The notes under the pieces are model-generated. The model searched no databases, had not been told where the DNA came from, and saw nothing but the letters and a program-made list of their open reading frames with translations. Shown one piece after another: positions 1 through 6,824 of a stretch of 52,977 nucleotides of DNA. This DNA is from a virus. Made by a program: the position numbers and the translations under genes. Within the stretch, counting starts at the first letter, position 1; every line of letters starts with the position of its first letter. The stretch covers positions 1 to 52,977 of IMG/VR virus record IMGVR_UViG_3300020438_000057; one strand, given 5' to 3'.

Positions 1-906
1 CCATTAGACTTACTAAAAACTGGACTCATATGGGTTACAGATAATCTTCTAGGTAAAGATAACTTTATATCAAAGTTTTTAAAAAGCTTTTCAATAGAAA
101 AAATACTCAAAGATATCATAGCAACTCCTGGTAGAATATTAGCGATTGCATTTGATGAAGTTACAGCTATTTTTGATACATCAGAAGGTAAAACCATTGG
201 TGGAAACATTGTAGCTTTATTTAAAAAGATGTTTGATGCAATAACAGGTATAGTATCTAGTGTCGTAAATTTTGTTGCTGAAAAACTAGGACTCGACTTT
301 AGAATGGGTGAAACTGAAGAAGATAAAAAACAAAGAGAGTTAGAAGAAATACAAAAGAAAAAAGAAAAAATAGTAGAAAACGAAATAAAGCTAGAGAATA
401 AAATTTCAGAAAGACAAAAACTAATCGCAGAGAAAAAAGAAAAACTAGATCGAATAGAAGGCGAATATGTCGATTACTTAGATGCAGTAGCAGACGGAAC
501 AAAGAAACGAAATGAAGGCAGAATAATGTCTGGAGCAAGAACTATTGACAGATTAGATGATGAGATTAAAAAACTAGAAAGTCTTGAAACAGTAGAACGT
601 GCAAAACTTGAACAACAAAAAGCTTTACTAGATGAAAAAGAAAGAATGGCAAGAATGGATCCCACAAATTCTATTGGCGGAACTACAACTGGTAATCCAT
701 CTGGTAATGGGGCCGCTCAAGAACTATCTGCACAAATGACTAATGAGTATCTAGCCGCGGCAGGTGGTGGAGGTGCAATGAATGTTAACTCTAGTTCTAA
801 TGATGTTAGTGTAGTTAATAATTCAAATGATTATGGAGGGGCTCAGAGAGTTCAACCTGCAAACAGAAGCTATTACTCAGACACTGCATATTTAGCAAAC
901 ATGTAG
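1..906 (+). CDS. C-terminal part of a large tail/virion protein (tape-measure-like), partial
   Basis: The frame is open to the left edge, so only the last ~301 residues are visible. They show a hydrophobic helical section (about residues 1-95), a long K/E-rich coiled coil (about 105-205, e.g. EEIQKKKEKIVENE), then a Gly/Asn/Ser/Val-rich low-complexity tail ending in YLANM. Hydrophobic plus coiled-coil bodies with an Asn/Ser-rich C-terminus are usual in tail tape-measure and internal virion proteins of marine T4-like phages. That family assignment is inference from composition, not from a catalytic motif. It is one of only two genes read on the plus strand here. An ATG at 229 exists but is internal to the longer open frame. 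Confidence 0.55.
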   Translation, partial: PLDLLKTGLIWVTDNLLGKDNFISKFLKSFSIEKILKDIIATPGRILAIAFDEVTAIFDTSEGKTIGGNIVALFKKMFDAITGIVSSVVNFVAEKLGLDFRMGETEEDKKQRELEEIQKKKEKIVENEIKLENKISERQKLIAEKKEKLDRIEGEYVDYLDAVADGTKKRNEGRIMSGARTIDRLDDEIKKLESLETVERAKLEQQKALLDEKERMARMDPTNSIGGTTTGNPSGNGAAQELSAQMTNEYLAAAGGGGAMNVNSSSNDVSVVNNSNDYGGAQRVQPANRSYYSDTAYLANM

Positions 907-943
907 AATTATATATACTACGATTTGTCTAAAGGAGTAGTAT

Positions 944-1054
944 ATGTCTAAAGAAGAACATCAAAAATATATCAACTGGTTATATGCAATACATGGCATA
1001 AAAAAAGGGACGCCCGAAGACGCCCCTAGTGTAAGAGAGAAAAAGAAAGATTAA
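944..1054 (+). CDS. small 36-residue protein, unknown
   Basis: Begins MSKEEHQKYINWLYAIHG and ends KKKD. A strong ribosome site AAAGGAG at 931-937 sits 6 bases before the ATG, which is the main support. It follows the virion gene by 37 bases on the same strand. Its stop codon overlaps the stop of gp32 on the other strand in the palindrome TTAA (1051-1054). Charged, no membrane segment, no recognised family. Confidence 0.5.
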   Translation: MSKEEHQKYINWLYAIHGIKKGTPEDAPSVREKKKD

Positions 1055-1950
1055 TCTTCTTCTGCGAGTTTCTCAAAGAACGATAAGTTCTCATCATCAC
1101 TATCTGAAGATTCAATCTTAGGTGCTGATACTTCTTTTTGTGTAGGCATTTCAACTACATTTTCTTCAGCATTCATTACTGAAGGTGTAGCAGTAGCACC
1201 AGCTAAACCTAATACCATGTCAAGCTTTGCTTGTAACTCGGCATAAGTTTTAAAGTTCTTTCTGTCAAGAAACTCTTGAAGAGAGAACATAGATTCGTAA
1301 ACTGTTTCCAATTTACTATCATCACCATCTTCTAGTGCTGATACTTCGGCAAACTCAGACTTATCATAATTACGATAGCCTTCAACATTACGAATTTTTA
1401 ATTTCAAGTCAGCACCTTCCCAGAAGTCAAAAGGGTTAGTGGCTGTTTCATCTTCAAATTCAGGATTCATTTTTTCATTAAGTTTGTCGAAGATTTTTTT
1501 ACCAAATTTGAAAAGACGTACTGTCCCCTCATTCTCTGGATTAGCAGGATCTTTCATCACATAGATATTTGCTATGTATGAAAGTCTTCTTTTCTGCTTA
1601 CGTGCTTGCTCTTTACCAGCTTCCGTACCGTTGTTCCATAATGTAGAGTTATACTCACTTACTGGATCTTTCTCATTGAAAGTTGTAAGTGAATTTTCAA
1701 TATACCATTTACCAGCTGGCCCTTGAAATCCATGTGAGAACACACGAACCCAAGGTAAGTCTTCACCTTTTGGTTCTGGTAAAAAACGAATAACTGCATA
1801 GCCGTTGCCAGCTTTATCAACAGTAGGTTTCCAAAAACGATTGTCTTCAGAACTGCCTTCTGCTGGTGCATTTATTTTTGTTGTTTCGGTAACTAGTTTG
1901 TTCAAAGAACTTGAACGTGATTTTTTAAGTGCGGCGAAAGATGTTGCCAT
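1051..1950 (-). CDS. 32: single-stranded DNA-binding protein gp32
   Basis: T4 gp32 homologue that coats single-stranded DNA in replication, recombination and repair. Seen: a basic Ser/Lys N-terminal cooperativity segment (residues 1-17), an OB-fold core with FLPEP and GKWYIENS (about 55-90), the FWEGADLKLKI strand (about 175-185), and a strongly acidic tail ending FFEKLAEED that in T4 recruits partner proteins. Length (299) matches T4 gp32 (301). The zinc-binding His/Cys cluster of T4 gp32 is absent: the loop after GKWYIEN has no cysteine, as I recall for marine gp32 proteins. It has its own promoter at 2014-2043 and a ribosome site AGGAGA. It follows gp33 and gp59 as in T4. Confidence 0.96.
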   Translation of the reverse strand: MATSFAALKKSRSSSLNKLVTETTKINAPAEGSSEDNRFWKPTVDKAGNGYAVIRFLPEPKGEDLPWVRVFSHGFQGPAGKWYIENSLTTFNEKDPVSEYNSTLWNNGTEAGKEQARKQKRRLSYIANIYVMKDPANPENEGTVRLFKFGKKIFDKLNEKMNPEFEDETATNPFDFWEGADLKLKIRNVEGYRNYDKSEFAEVSALEDGDDSKLETVYESMFSLQEFLDRKNFKTYAELQAKLDMVLGLAGATATPSVMNAEENVVEMPTQKEVSAPKIESSDSDDENLSFFEKLAEED

Positions 1951-2013
1951 TAGTGTATCTCCTGTATATATGTGTATTTAATTTGTCCACTCGAATCATA
2001 ATATAATATATCT

Positions 2014-2043
2014 AATATAACATAATAAAGTAGTATTTGTCAA
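2014..2043 (-). promoter_or_regulatory. promoter of gp32
   Basis: Reading on the minus strand: -35 TTGACA (2043-2038), 18-base spacer, -10 TATATT (2019-2014). A TGATTCG element lies downstream (1998-1992) in the leader, the same 7-mer seen at other promoters of this phage. The leader to the gp32 ATG is about 60 bases. Confidence 0.7.
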
Positions 2044-2249
2044 GTCCCTAATTTAAATTTATCTTTAGGGCGATTATAACTATAGTTATGCACGGAAGCA
2101 TTTACATTTGCTTGATGCGACATATACTCACCATATTTAGTTCTCCATTCTAACTCACTTTCTAAGTTCTTAATTCGATCTTTCATAGTCTCAACTTGCT
2201 CACGTAACTCTCTAAGTTCTCCTACGTATTTCTCTACTTCATGATTCAT
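2040..2249 (-). CDS. coiled-coil protein, unknown (between gp59 and gp32)
   Basis: 69 residues. The first ~40 form a heptad-rich coiled coil (VGELRELREQVETMKDRI); the rest is Asn/Tyr-rich and ends DKFKLGT. Its ATG overlaps the stop of gp59 by 4 bases, so it is probably translated with that gene. Insertion of a small ORF between 59 and 32 is not part of the T4 arrangement I know. No function assigned. Confidence 0.7.
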   Translation of the reverse strand: MNHEVEKYVGELRELREQVETMKDRIKNLESELEWRTKYGEYMSHQANVNASVHNYSYNRPKDKFKLGT

Positions 2250-2842
2250 TTGAAAGCCTCCAATATAGTTTGTTTACATTTATTTTTGTCTACATTGACG
2301 TAACTATACATGAATGGAGTGTATTTTTTAAGTATAAAAAGAAAATCGTTAAGCATAGTGTTTTCTTGTTTACTCCAAACACTACTATAGTTAATCAAAT
2401 TATCTAATACTACCAGAGTATTTATATTGAGTTTCTCTCTTAGATATAGCTTAAACGCTAGTGGGTGTACTTCACCATCAGCCTGAGTGCTGAATAGAGC
2501 GTCAAACTGTGAGTGATAATCTCTAAGAGTGTATATATCTTCTTTGAATTGATAGTTAAACGACTCTATATTTTTTTGTAACTTCTTATGATTCATCATC
2601 GCACGGCCTTGTGACATTCCCAAGATATATTCTTCATCGTGAATAAAATTAGCAACAAGATATTGTACAAACTTTTCTTTGTCGTAGATACGTGCTAACT
2701 TTTCAAACTGATAATTATCTCTACGTGTGCGAAATTTATCTTCATTCACTTTTATCTTACCATTATATTTGAAGTAGTCGTAATCTGATTTAAAATGATT
2801 ACGTACTGCTAGATAAGATGCATATGCTTGAAGTCCGTTCAT
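2246..2842 (-). CDS. 59: helicase loader gp59
   Basis: Matches T4 gp59, which loads helicase gp41 onto gp32-coated forked DNA. The best matching stretch is at about residues 20-55, with KYNGKIKV and RRDNYQFEKLARIY aligning to the T4 KYN...RRDKYFFQKLSEKY region. A second matching region is KEDIYTLRDYH. Length 198 against 217 in T4. It lies between gp33 and gp32 as in T4 (33-59-32) and overlaps gp33 by 4 bases, so identity rests on both sequence and order. Confidence 0.88.
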   Translation of the reverse strand: MNGLQAYASYLAVRNHFKSDYDYFKYNGKIKVNEDKFRTRRDNYQFEKLARIYDKEKFVQYLVANFIHDEEYILGMSQGRAMMNHKKLQKNIESFNYQFKEDIYTLRDYHSQFDALFSTQADGEVHPLAFKLYLREKLNINTLVVLDNLINYSSVWSKQENTMLNDFLFILKKYTPFMYSYVNVDKNKCKQTILEAFK

Positions 2843-3069
2843 ATAGGTAATTTAGGTGATTTAGGGATTGATAGAAAATTTAAATCGATAGCTTCAGCTT
2901 CTAATTTAGTCTTGATAACTCCGTTTACTAACTTAGCCGCTACTTCAACTTCCATTTCATTTGTTTCACAGTACCATACTATAGCGTCCATATAATTAAT
3001 TCTTTTATCTATAACTATTTCTTCTATTGTTTTAGAAAACTTACTTACGTTCATCACCTCTAAAGCCAT
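2839..3069 (-). CDS. 33: late transcription co-activator gp33
   Basis: Small (76 residues) protein matching marine gp33: FSKTIEEIV, YMDAIVWYCE, VEVAAKLV, and C-terminal SIPKSPKLPI. In T4, gp33 bridges RNA polymerase and the sliding clamp for late promoters read by sigma gp55. Its presence fits the TATAAATA late boxes found in this window. The chosen ATG overlaps the upstream stop (TAATG) with AAGGA 8 bases before it. A second in-frame ATG five codons later has a poorly spaced GAGG. Confidence 0.85.
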   Translation of the reverse strand: MALEVMNVSKFSKTIEEIVIDKRINYMDAIVWYCETNEMEVEVAAKLVNGVIKTKLEAEAIDLNFLSIPKSPKLPI

Positions 3070-3680
3070 TATATTCTGTCCTTGTGCATTTGTATTGAAT
3101 TGAATGATATTGAAATACGATCAGTATCTGATAAATTTTGTTCGACTTCATGTCCTCTGTTACTAGGAAATAAAATTAGTCTTCCTTCAACAGGCTCATA
3201 ATATACAGAACTCCATTGATGAAGATGTTCTCTATGTTCATTATCGTATATGGGTTTATGATGCTGATCAGGCACATTTAAAAATTTTATTCTTCCACAA
3301 TTTTCAGGACTCTGTACATAATACACACCACTCCATAGTGCATTAGGGTGTGTGTGAAAAGTATTGTATGCATGTTTTGGTGATACATTTGCCCACATAC
3401 TTTCTACAGTTAGAGGCCAATCAGAATTATAACCTTCTTCTATTGATAAACTCTTTTGAGCATCATTAATAGTATTCGTTATTTTGCTAAACTCTTCTCT
3501 AAAATGCATAGTTATAGTACTATGCCAACCTTGTTTATTAGAGCGTCCTACACCATCTTTATCTTCTTCTTTCCATTTGTATATATCACTAATCAATTCA
3601 CGATTCAATTCTTTTGAATTTTCTATATCAAAATAAAAGAAAGGAATAGAAAACCAAAATTCCCTTTGTATTTCAGACAT
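3069..3680 (-). CDS. 2OG-Fe(II) oxygenase, TIGR02466-like
   Basis: 203-residue putative iron/2-oxoglutarate dioxygenase. The double-stranded beta-helix signature is visible: HTHPNALWSGVYYV (first His pair at 109/111), a distal His in FPSNRGHEVEQ (about 177), and the co-substrate Arg in DRISISFN (188). These match the TIGR02466 family common in marine phages. Substrate unknown; in phages such enzymes have been proposed to act on nucleic acids, proteins or sugars. It is one of three such enzymes in the window and overlaps gp33 by one base. Confidence 0.8.
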   Translation of the reverse strand: MSEIQREFWFSIPFFYFDIENSKELNRELISDIYKWKEEDKDGVGRSNKQGWHSTITMHFREEFSKITNTINDAQKSLSIEEGYNSDWPLTVESMWANVSPKHAYNTFHTHPNALWSGVYYVQSPENCGRIKFLNVPDQHHKPIYDNEHREHLHQWSSVYYEPVEGRLILFPSNRGHEVEQNLSDTDRISISFNSIQMHKDRI

Positions 3681-4121
3681 TCACTTTTCCCATCTATAAA
3701 AAATATGCTTTTCTATTCTTGTTGTTCTAGTTTTAGTTCTAGCCCATCCAGGCTTTACATACGTTGCATGATAGTGTGTAGCACCTTCTGTGACATCTAT
3801 GTTTATTCTATTGTATAAAACAAGATATGCATATCTTTGTGCTTTCTTCCATGCTTTTTCATTTCTTGGTACATCGTCTTTTCCGTCACAGTACCAACTA
3901 AATTGACAACGATGTCTGACTGGATATTGTTTATTTGGATCTTCCCAAGAAGGGCGATGAGGCCCTTGCTTGACTACTTCGCAAACTGAGTTGGGATATC
4001 TACTATCTGCAACTCTGTTCATAACTACTTGTGCTGTAGCAATCTGTCCTATCATTGACTGATTCTTTGCTTCATGATAAGTATTGAGTGCTAAACAAAT
4101 AAATGCTGTTTCTAATATCAT
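3681..4121 (-). CDS. SleB-family cell wall hydrolase (probable endolysin)
   Basis: 146 residues matching the SleB/CwlJ hydrolase fold (PF07486). The N-terminal motif LNTYHEAKNQ carries the catalytic Glu17; AQVVMNRV, CQFSWYCDGK and ATHYHATYVKPGWA follow. The enzyme would cleave peptidoglycan. Residues 1-13 are hydrophobic and may act as a signal-anchor. No Shine-Dalgarno precedes the ATG; a promoter at 4128-4156 would start the RNA at or very near it. The lysis genes proper (spanins) are 27 kb away. Confidence 0.82.
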   Translation of the reverse strand: MILETAFICLALNTYHEAKNQSMIGQIATAQVVMNRVADSRYPNSVCEVVKQGPHRPSWEDPNKQYPVRHRCQFSWYCDGKDDVPRNEKAWKKAQRYAYLVLYNRINIDVTEGATHYHATYVKPGWARTKTRTTRIEKHIFYRWEK

Positions 4122-4127
4122 TCTTAT

Positions 4128-4156
4128 ACTCTATATGATTGTTGTTTATTTGTCAA
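4128..4156 (-). promoter_or_regulatory. possible promoter of the SleB hydrolase
   Basis: -35 TTGACA (4156-4151), 17-base spacer, weak -10 TAGAGT (4133-4128). The expected start is about 4121, the A of the ATG, so the message may be leaderless. The weak -10 keeps confidence low. Confidence 0.4.
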
Positions 4157-4158
4157 GT

Positions 4159-4587
4159 CTATTTTTTAAACTTGTCGTTCATAGATTCCAGTACACTATC
4201 AATATTAGGTTCTTGTCCGTTGGGATCATATTTACATTGATATTCATTAGGACATTGGCCCTCTACTACCAATGTGTAAGTATCGTTAGCACCTTTATAG
4301 AGACAAACTTGATCACCATTCTTAGCAGTTCTTCTCTTATATCTTCTGCATGTGATATACTTGGGATCTTCACGTTTGCCTAATCTCTTCTCTTGCTCCC
4401 ATGTCCAATCACTAAACTTCTTCATGTAACATGTGAAGCACTGTATTATGTTAGGCGTTTTATTCTCATTATTAAATCTATCACTCCAAGCATAATTTGG
4501 AATGAGAAATGCTAACAATAAAATTATTTTGATTGAAAGTATTAACGAAAGCCTGCGAATAGATGACTTGTATTGAAAACGAACCAT
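4159..4587 (-). CDS. exported Cys-rich protein, unknown
   Basis: 142 residues from ATG 4587; a longer TTG start at 4635 is unlikely. A basic N-terminus is followed by a hydrophobic signal segment (about residues 15-33, IILLLAFLIP) with a likely cleavage near AWS/D. The mature part has several cysteines (CFTCY, YITCRR, QVCLY, GQCPNE, YQCKY) and is otherwise charged. It overlaps the 3' end of the next upstream gene by 46 bases. Probably periplasmic with disulfides; no family recognised. Confidence 0.6.
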   Translation of the reverse strand: MVRFQYKSSIRRLSLILSIKIILLLAFLIPNYAWSDRFNNENKTPNIIQCFTCYMKKFSDWTWEQEKRLGKREDPKYITCRRYKRRTAKNGDQVCLYKGANDTYTLVVEGQCPNEYQCKYDPNGQEPNIDSVLESMNDKFKK

Positions 4588-5036
4588 GCGAACCAACCTA
4601 GTAATGCAACTATAACTCCAATACCTACAGTGCAAATTATTATATTTAAAATCTTTTCTCTTTGTTTCTCTCTAGCATAAACCATCTCTTGACGTTCTTT
4701 GCGAATCTTACCTTGCATTCGAATCAGTTCGTCCCATGCAGATGCTCCATGTGTAAACATGATGTATTGCTTGAGTTCGTATTCCATCTCCTCTGCTTTT
4801 TTCTTGGCGGCAAAGGCGTTCATTGCTTCTTCTTCTATAGATGAACCATTGAAAACTTTTTTATAGAATGGTGGATTCTTTGCATTCTTCTCTGCTTGAT
4901 TAACATCAGAAATAGCACCCATCCATCTACCAATATCGCCGTACATAGACTCGACATCTTTACCGAGTTGTATACCTTTCTTAATTGCTGAGAATGCAGT
5001 GCCTGCAATGGCCATTGCTGATACTGGATCTATCAT
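4542..5036 (-). CDS. conserved marine-myovirus membrane protein
   Basis: 164 residues: short hydrophobic N-terminus (PVSAMAIAGTAFSAI), charged middle with NPPFYKKVF and ASAWDELIRM, a helical K/E/R stretch, then one C-terminal membrane helix (about 128-155, IIICTVGIGVIVALLGWFAW). I recognise this as a family widespread in T4-like cyanophages and pelagiphages, of unknown role. It lies 86 bases downstream of a late box TATAAATA (5122-5129), so it is probably a late gene. Confidence 0.75.
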   Translation of the reverse strand: MIDPVSAMAIAGTAFSAIKKGIQLGKDVESMYGDIGRWMGAISDVNQAEKNAKNPPFYKKVFNGSSIEEEAMNAFAAKKKAEEMEYELKQYIMFTHGASAWDELIRMQGKIRKERQEMVYAREKQREKILNIIICTVGIGVIVALLGWFAWFVFNTSHLFAGFR

Positions 5037-5121
5037 TACTGTTACCTATGACTAATTTAATTGATTATAATGAAACAATCTTAAATGTCACAATACGTAA
5101 TAATATAATACAATCTAGTAG

Positions 5122-5129
5122 TATTTATA
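5122..5129 (-). promoter_or_regulatory. T4-type late promoter box TATAAATA
   Basis: Exact TATAAATA on the minus strand directly after the T-run of the tmRNA terminator and 86 bases before the ATG of the 164-residue membrane protein. T4 late genes are started at this box by gp55 sigma with gp33. Confidence 0.6.
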
Positions 5130-5163
5130 AAAAAAAAGAGCATCAGTGGTAACTGACACTCTT
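5129..5163 (-). terminator. rho-independent terminator of the tmRNA transcript
   Basis: Minus-strand stem AAGAGTGTCAG / CTGATGCTCTT with a 5-base loop, followed by nine T residues. It closes the transcription unit that begins at the tmRNA promoter (5752-5783) and separates it from the late gene downstream. Confidence 0.85.
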
Positions 5164-5340
5164 TTCATATTTAGTGTGGGAGGGACTGGCTTATACCCTC
5201 AACTAACACAACAAGATAAGCATATCTTTTTTAGTGTTAGAACTTACTTCCGTCATGTGGTGTTGACGATGTGATCTTGTATGACTAGCCCTTATTTCTA
5301 AGTATTCATCTTTCAAAACCTGGGTACCACCCCTAAGTAA
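5164..5340 (-). other. structured non-coding trailer between tmRNA and terminator
   Basis: About 175 bases without an ORF. It contains a strong hairpin at 5203-5240 (CTAACAC/GTGTTAG outer stem, AAGATA/TATCTT inner stem) and a GTCAT/ATGAC pairing around 5250-5290. Near 5320-5336 is GGGGTGGTACCCAGG, which resembles the T-arm segment of the tmRNA acceptor piece (GGGGGCGGTACCCA), and each is followed by GAATACTT. I see no tRNA. It could be a tmRNA processing trailer, a degenerate duplicate of the acceptor piece, or a separate small RNA. Confidence 0.45.
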
Positions 5341-5750
5341 TCAAGTTCACTCCTCTTGTCGGTAGAGTTCTTCCTTGCACCACGTTTTTTCTCCGTCGAG
5401 AAAAAATCTGTAATTCTGTGAGAGTGTTTCTGTTCCCAAGTACACTCTCTAAACTCGGTGCGATTAAGCCGCTAGTGCATAATCCACAGGTGCAATGTCA
5501 TCGTTTGCATTTAGTTTAATGTTCTCCACTAACCTACTACCTACCTGTCGATCCTATTTCGCCCCCATCAAGAATACTTGTTGATACGCCACTATCAAAA
5601 ATCTCTAAAGTATCTTACTACTCATGTCACAATTAAACGCAGACGCAGAGTTTGTGCTATGAAGGCGTAGTACTGAGCAAGTATTCTTGGTGGAGGCGAT
5701 GGGTACCGCCCCCATGTCCAGTCTAGTTTCATTTAGTCTCAACGAACTCT
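5340..5750 (-). ncRNA. ssrA: circularly permuted two-piece tmRNA (ssrA)
   Basis: tmRNA rescues stalled ribosomes and adds a degradation tag. Order on the minus strand: acceptor piece first (ending CGCCTCC-A-CCA, CCA at 5690-5688), intervening segment 5687-5567, then coding piece starting GGGGGCGAAATAGGATCGACAGG at 5566 (shown here only to 20: GGGGGCGAAATAGGATCGAC). The 7-base acceptor stem GGGGGCG/CGCCTCC pairs fully and has the G3-U70 pair of alanine identity. The tag frame 5508-5464 encodes ANDDIAPVDYALAA-stop, an alphaproteobacterial-type tag. The intervening segment is bounded by AGAATACTTG...CAAGTATTCT, which extends the stem for processing. AGAGTTC (5750-5744) can pair with GAACTCT (5370-5364), holding the two pieces together. 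Outer ends are inferred. The T-loop (GGCGGTA) is not the usual TTCGAAT. Confidence 0.93.
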
Positions 5751-5751
5751 T

Positions 5752-5783
5752 TATTTATAGCATATTGATTCGTGATTCGTCAA
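5752..5783 (-). promoter_or_regulatory. tmRNA promoter with overlapping late box
   Basis: -35 TTGACG (5783-5778), 18-base spacer, -10 TATAAA inside an exact TATAAATA late box (5759-5752). Two tandem copies of the 7-mer TGATTCG (plus strand 5766-5772 and 5773-5779) fill the spacer. The gene could therefore be read both early by host sigma70 and late by gp55. Confidence 0.7.
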
Positions 5784-5794
5784 GTCTTTTTTGA

Positions 5795-6172
5795 TTATTT
5801 TTGTGGAGTAAATATCTCCATTCCCCAACCATTACCTATGATACAGGCCCAATCAGCACTTATAAACTCTACTAAACTCCATGTTCCAGTTTCTTTGTTT
5901 AAACCGAATGCTATTGTAGTCTTCATCAATTCACCATTCTCACGTACTGAAACATTGCTCCAAGTCATGATAGGTTGTTCTTTCCATTCTTTTGTAAGTG
6001 TGTGTACAATAAAATCTGGATGCTGACATACAACAGGCTTCATTGCATTTGCTATCTCATCTTTTTCAAACATCTTGTGTAATTTTTTCAAGTCGGGCTC
6101 ATGTTCTCCCCATGACATACTACCACAACTAACATAAAACACAAACACTAATAAACTAAGATATTTTATCAT
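5795..6172 (-). CDS. secreted/lipoprotein-like protein, unknown
   Basis: 125 residues. The N-terminus MIKYLSLLVFVFYVSCGS is a signal sequence with a Cys at 16 that could be a lipobox (YVSC), although -1 Ser and -2 Val make it atypical. The mature part has two more cysteines (VVCQHPDF, WACIIG) and ends FTPQK. It overlaps the start of the upstream exonuclease stop by 17 bases. No family recognised; likely periplasmic or outer-membrane attached. Confidence 0.65.
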   Translation of the reverse strand: MIKYLSLLVFVFYVSCGSMSWGEHEPDLKKLHKMFEKDEIANAMKPVVCQHPDFIVHTLTKEWKEQPIMTWSNVSVRENGELMKTTIAFGLNKETGTWSLVEFISADWACIIGNGWGMEIFTPQK

Positions 6173-6824
6173 GATACTCTCCGTATAACTTTATCTTTTT
6201 TTGTGTAGATAGTATCCAATTGTCTCTCTTTTCTATAAATACTTGAGGACTCTCACCATCTACTGCTATGACTATTACAACTTGATCGATTGGTGTTTTT
6301 GTTCGTTCTTCATACATAACACAATAGGCAGAACCTTGTTGAAAATAATTCGTAATATATTCTTTCTTTTTAAGTTTTCTGGAAGTCTTAAAATCGATGA
6401 CGGAAAGCCTATTATTCCACTCAGCGATACAATCTACCCGTCCAGCGACTCTTAAATAATCTGAATAAAGGGTAGCTTCTTGAACTCTAACATTATTTAT
6501 ATTCTCGGAGAGTATGCCTTTTATAGTGCTGAAAGTTTCTTTGTCAGATGGCATGAACTTCTTTTCATCAAGTTCATTGTTGATAAAGTCTTCGCACATC
6601 TGATGTACTTTAGTACCTCGGCGTGATGCTTGAGTAGATATACGATTGGCCTCTTTTTCACCAACTCGTTGTCTCCACTCATAAATTGCTTTCTTATTGA
6701 AATGTCCTAATACTGTCGTTATAGACGGATACTTCTCACCACTAGGTGTAACATAGTATCTTTTACCATCTACAGTTTGAGTTTTGATTTCAGGTATGTC
6801 AATTCCTAGATGAGTAAACGTCAA
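6156..6824 (-). CDS. PD-(D/E)XK exonuclease, MGME1-like
   Basis: 222 residues. Nuclease core visible: KVHQMCEDF (His74 helix), GRVDCIAEW (Asp131), IDFKTSRK (Asp144, Lys146) and YFQQGSAYCVMYE, the order typical of the RecB/Cas4-like and mitochondrial MGME1-like exonucleases found in marine T4-like phages. Probably acts on DNA ends in recombination or host DNA breakdown. The start is TTG at 6824, overlapping the phoH stop (TTGA); no earlier or nearby in-frame ATG exists, and translation coupling to phoH is likely. Confidence 0.82.
   Translation of the reverse strand: MTFTHLGIDIPEIKTQTVDGKRYYVTPSGEKYPSITTVLGHFNKKAIYEWRQRVGEKEANRISTQASRRGTKVHQMCEDFINNELDEKKFMPSDKETFSTIKGILSENINNVRVQEATLYSDYLRVAGRVDCIAEWNNRLSVIDFKTSRKLKKKEYITNYFQQGSAYCVMYEERTKTPIDQVVIVIAVDGESPQVFIEKRDNWILSTQKKIKLYGEYHDKIS

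Noticed and set aside
1005-1028. Repeated GACGCCC near the plus-strand gene end, considered as a terminator
   Set aside because: The two copies are direct, not inverted; only a 3-4 base-pair stem can form and no T-run follows.
4587-4635. TTG start extending the Cys-rich exported protein
   Set aside because: It would deepen the overlap with the upstream gene and bury the signal peptide; ATG 4587 is better.
5166-5340. tRNA gene in the tmRNA trailer
   Set aside because: No cloverleaf with a T-arm and acceptor stem can be drawn; only isolated hairpins.
5772-6026. 84-codon plus-strand frame over the tmRNA promoter and next gene
   Set aside because: Antisense of a gene with a clear signal sequence; no ribosome site and no plus-strand neighbours.
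6234-6241. TATAAATA on the plus strand
   Set aside because: Lies inside the exonuclease gene and no plus-strand gene follows; an AT-rich coincidence.
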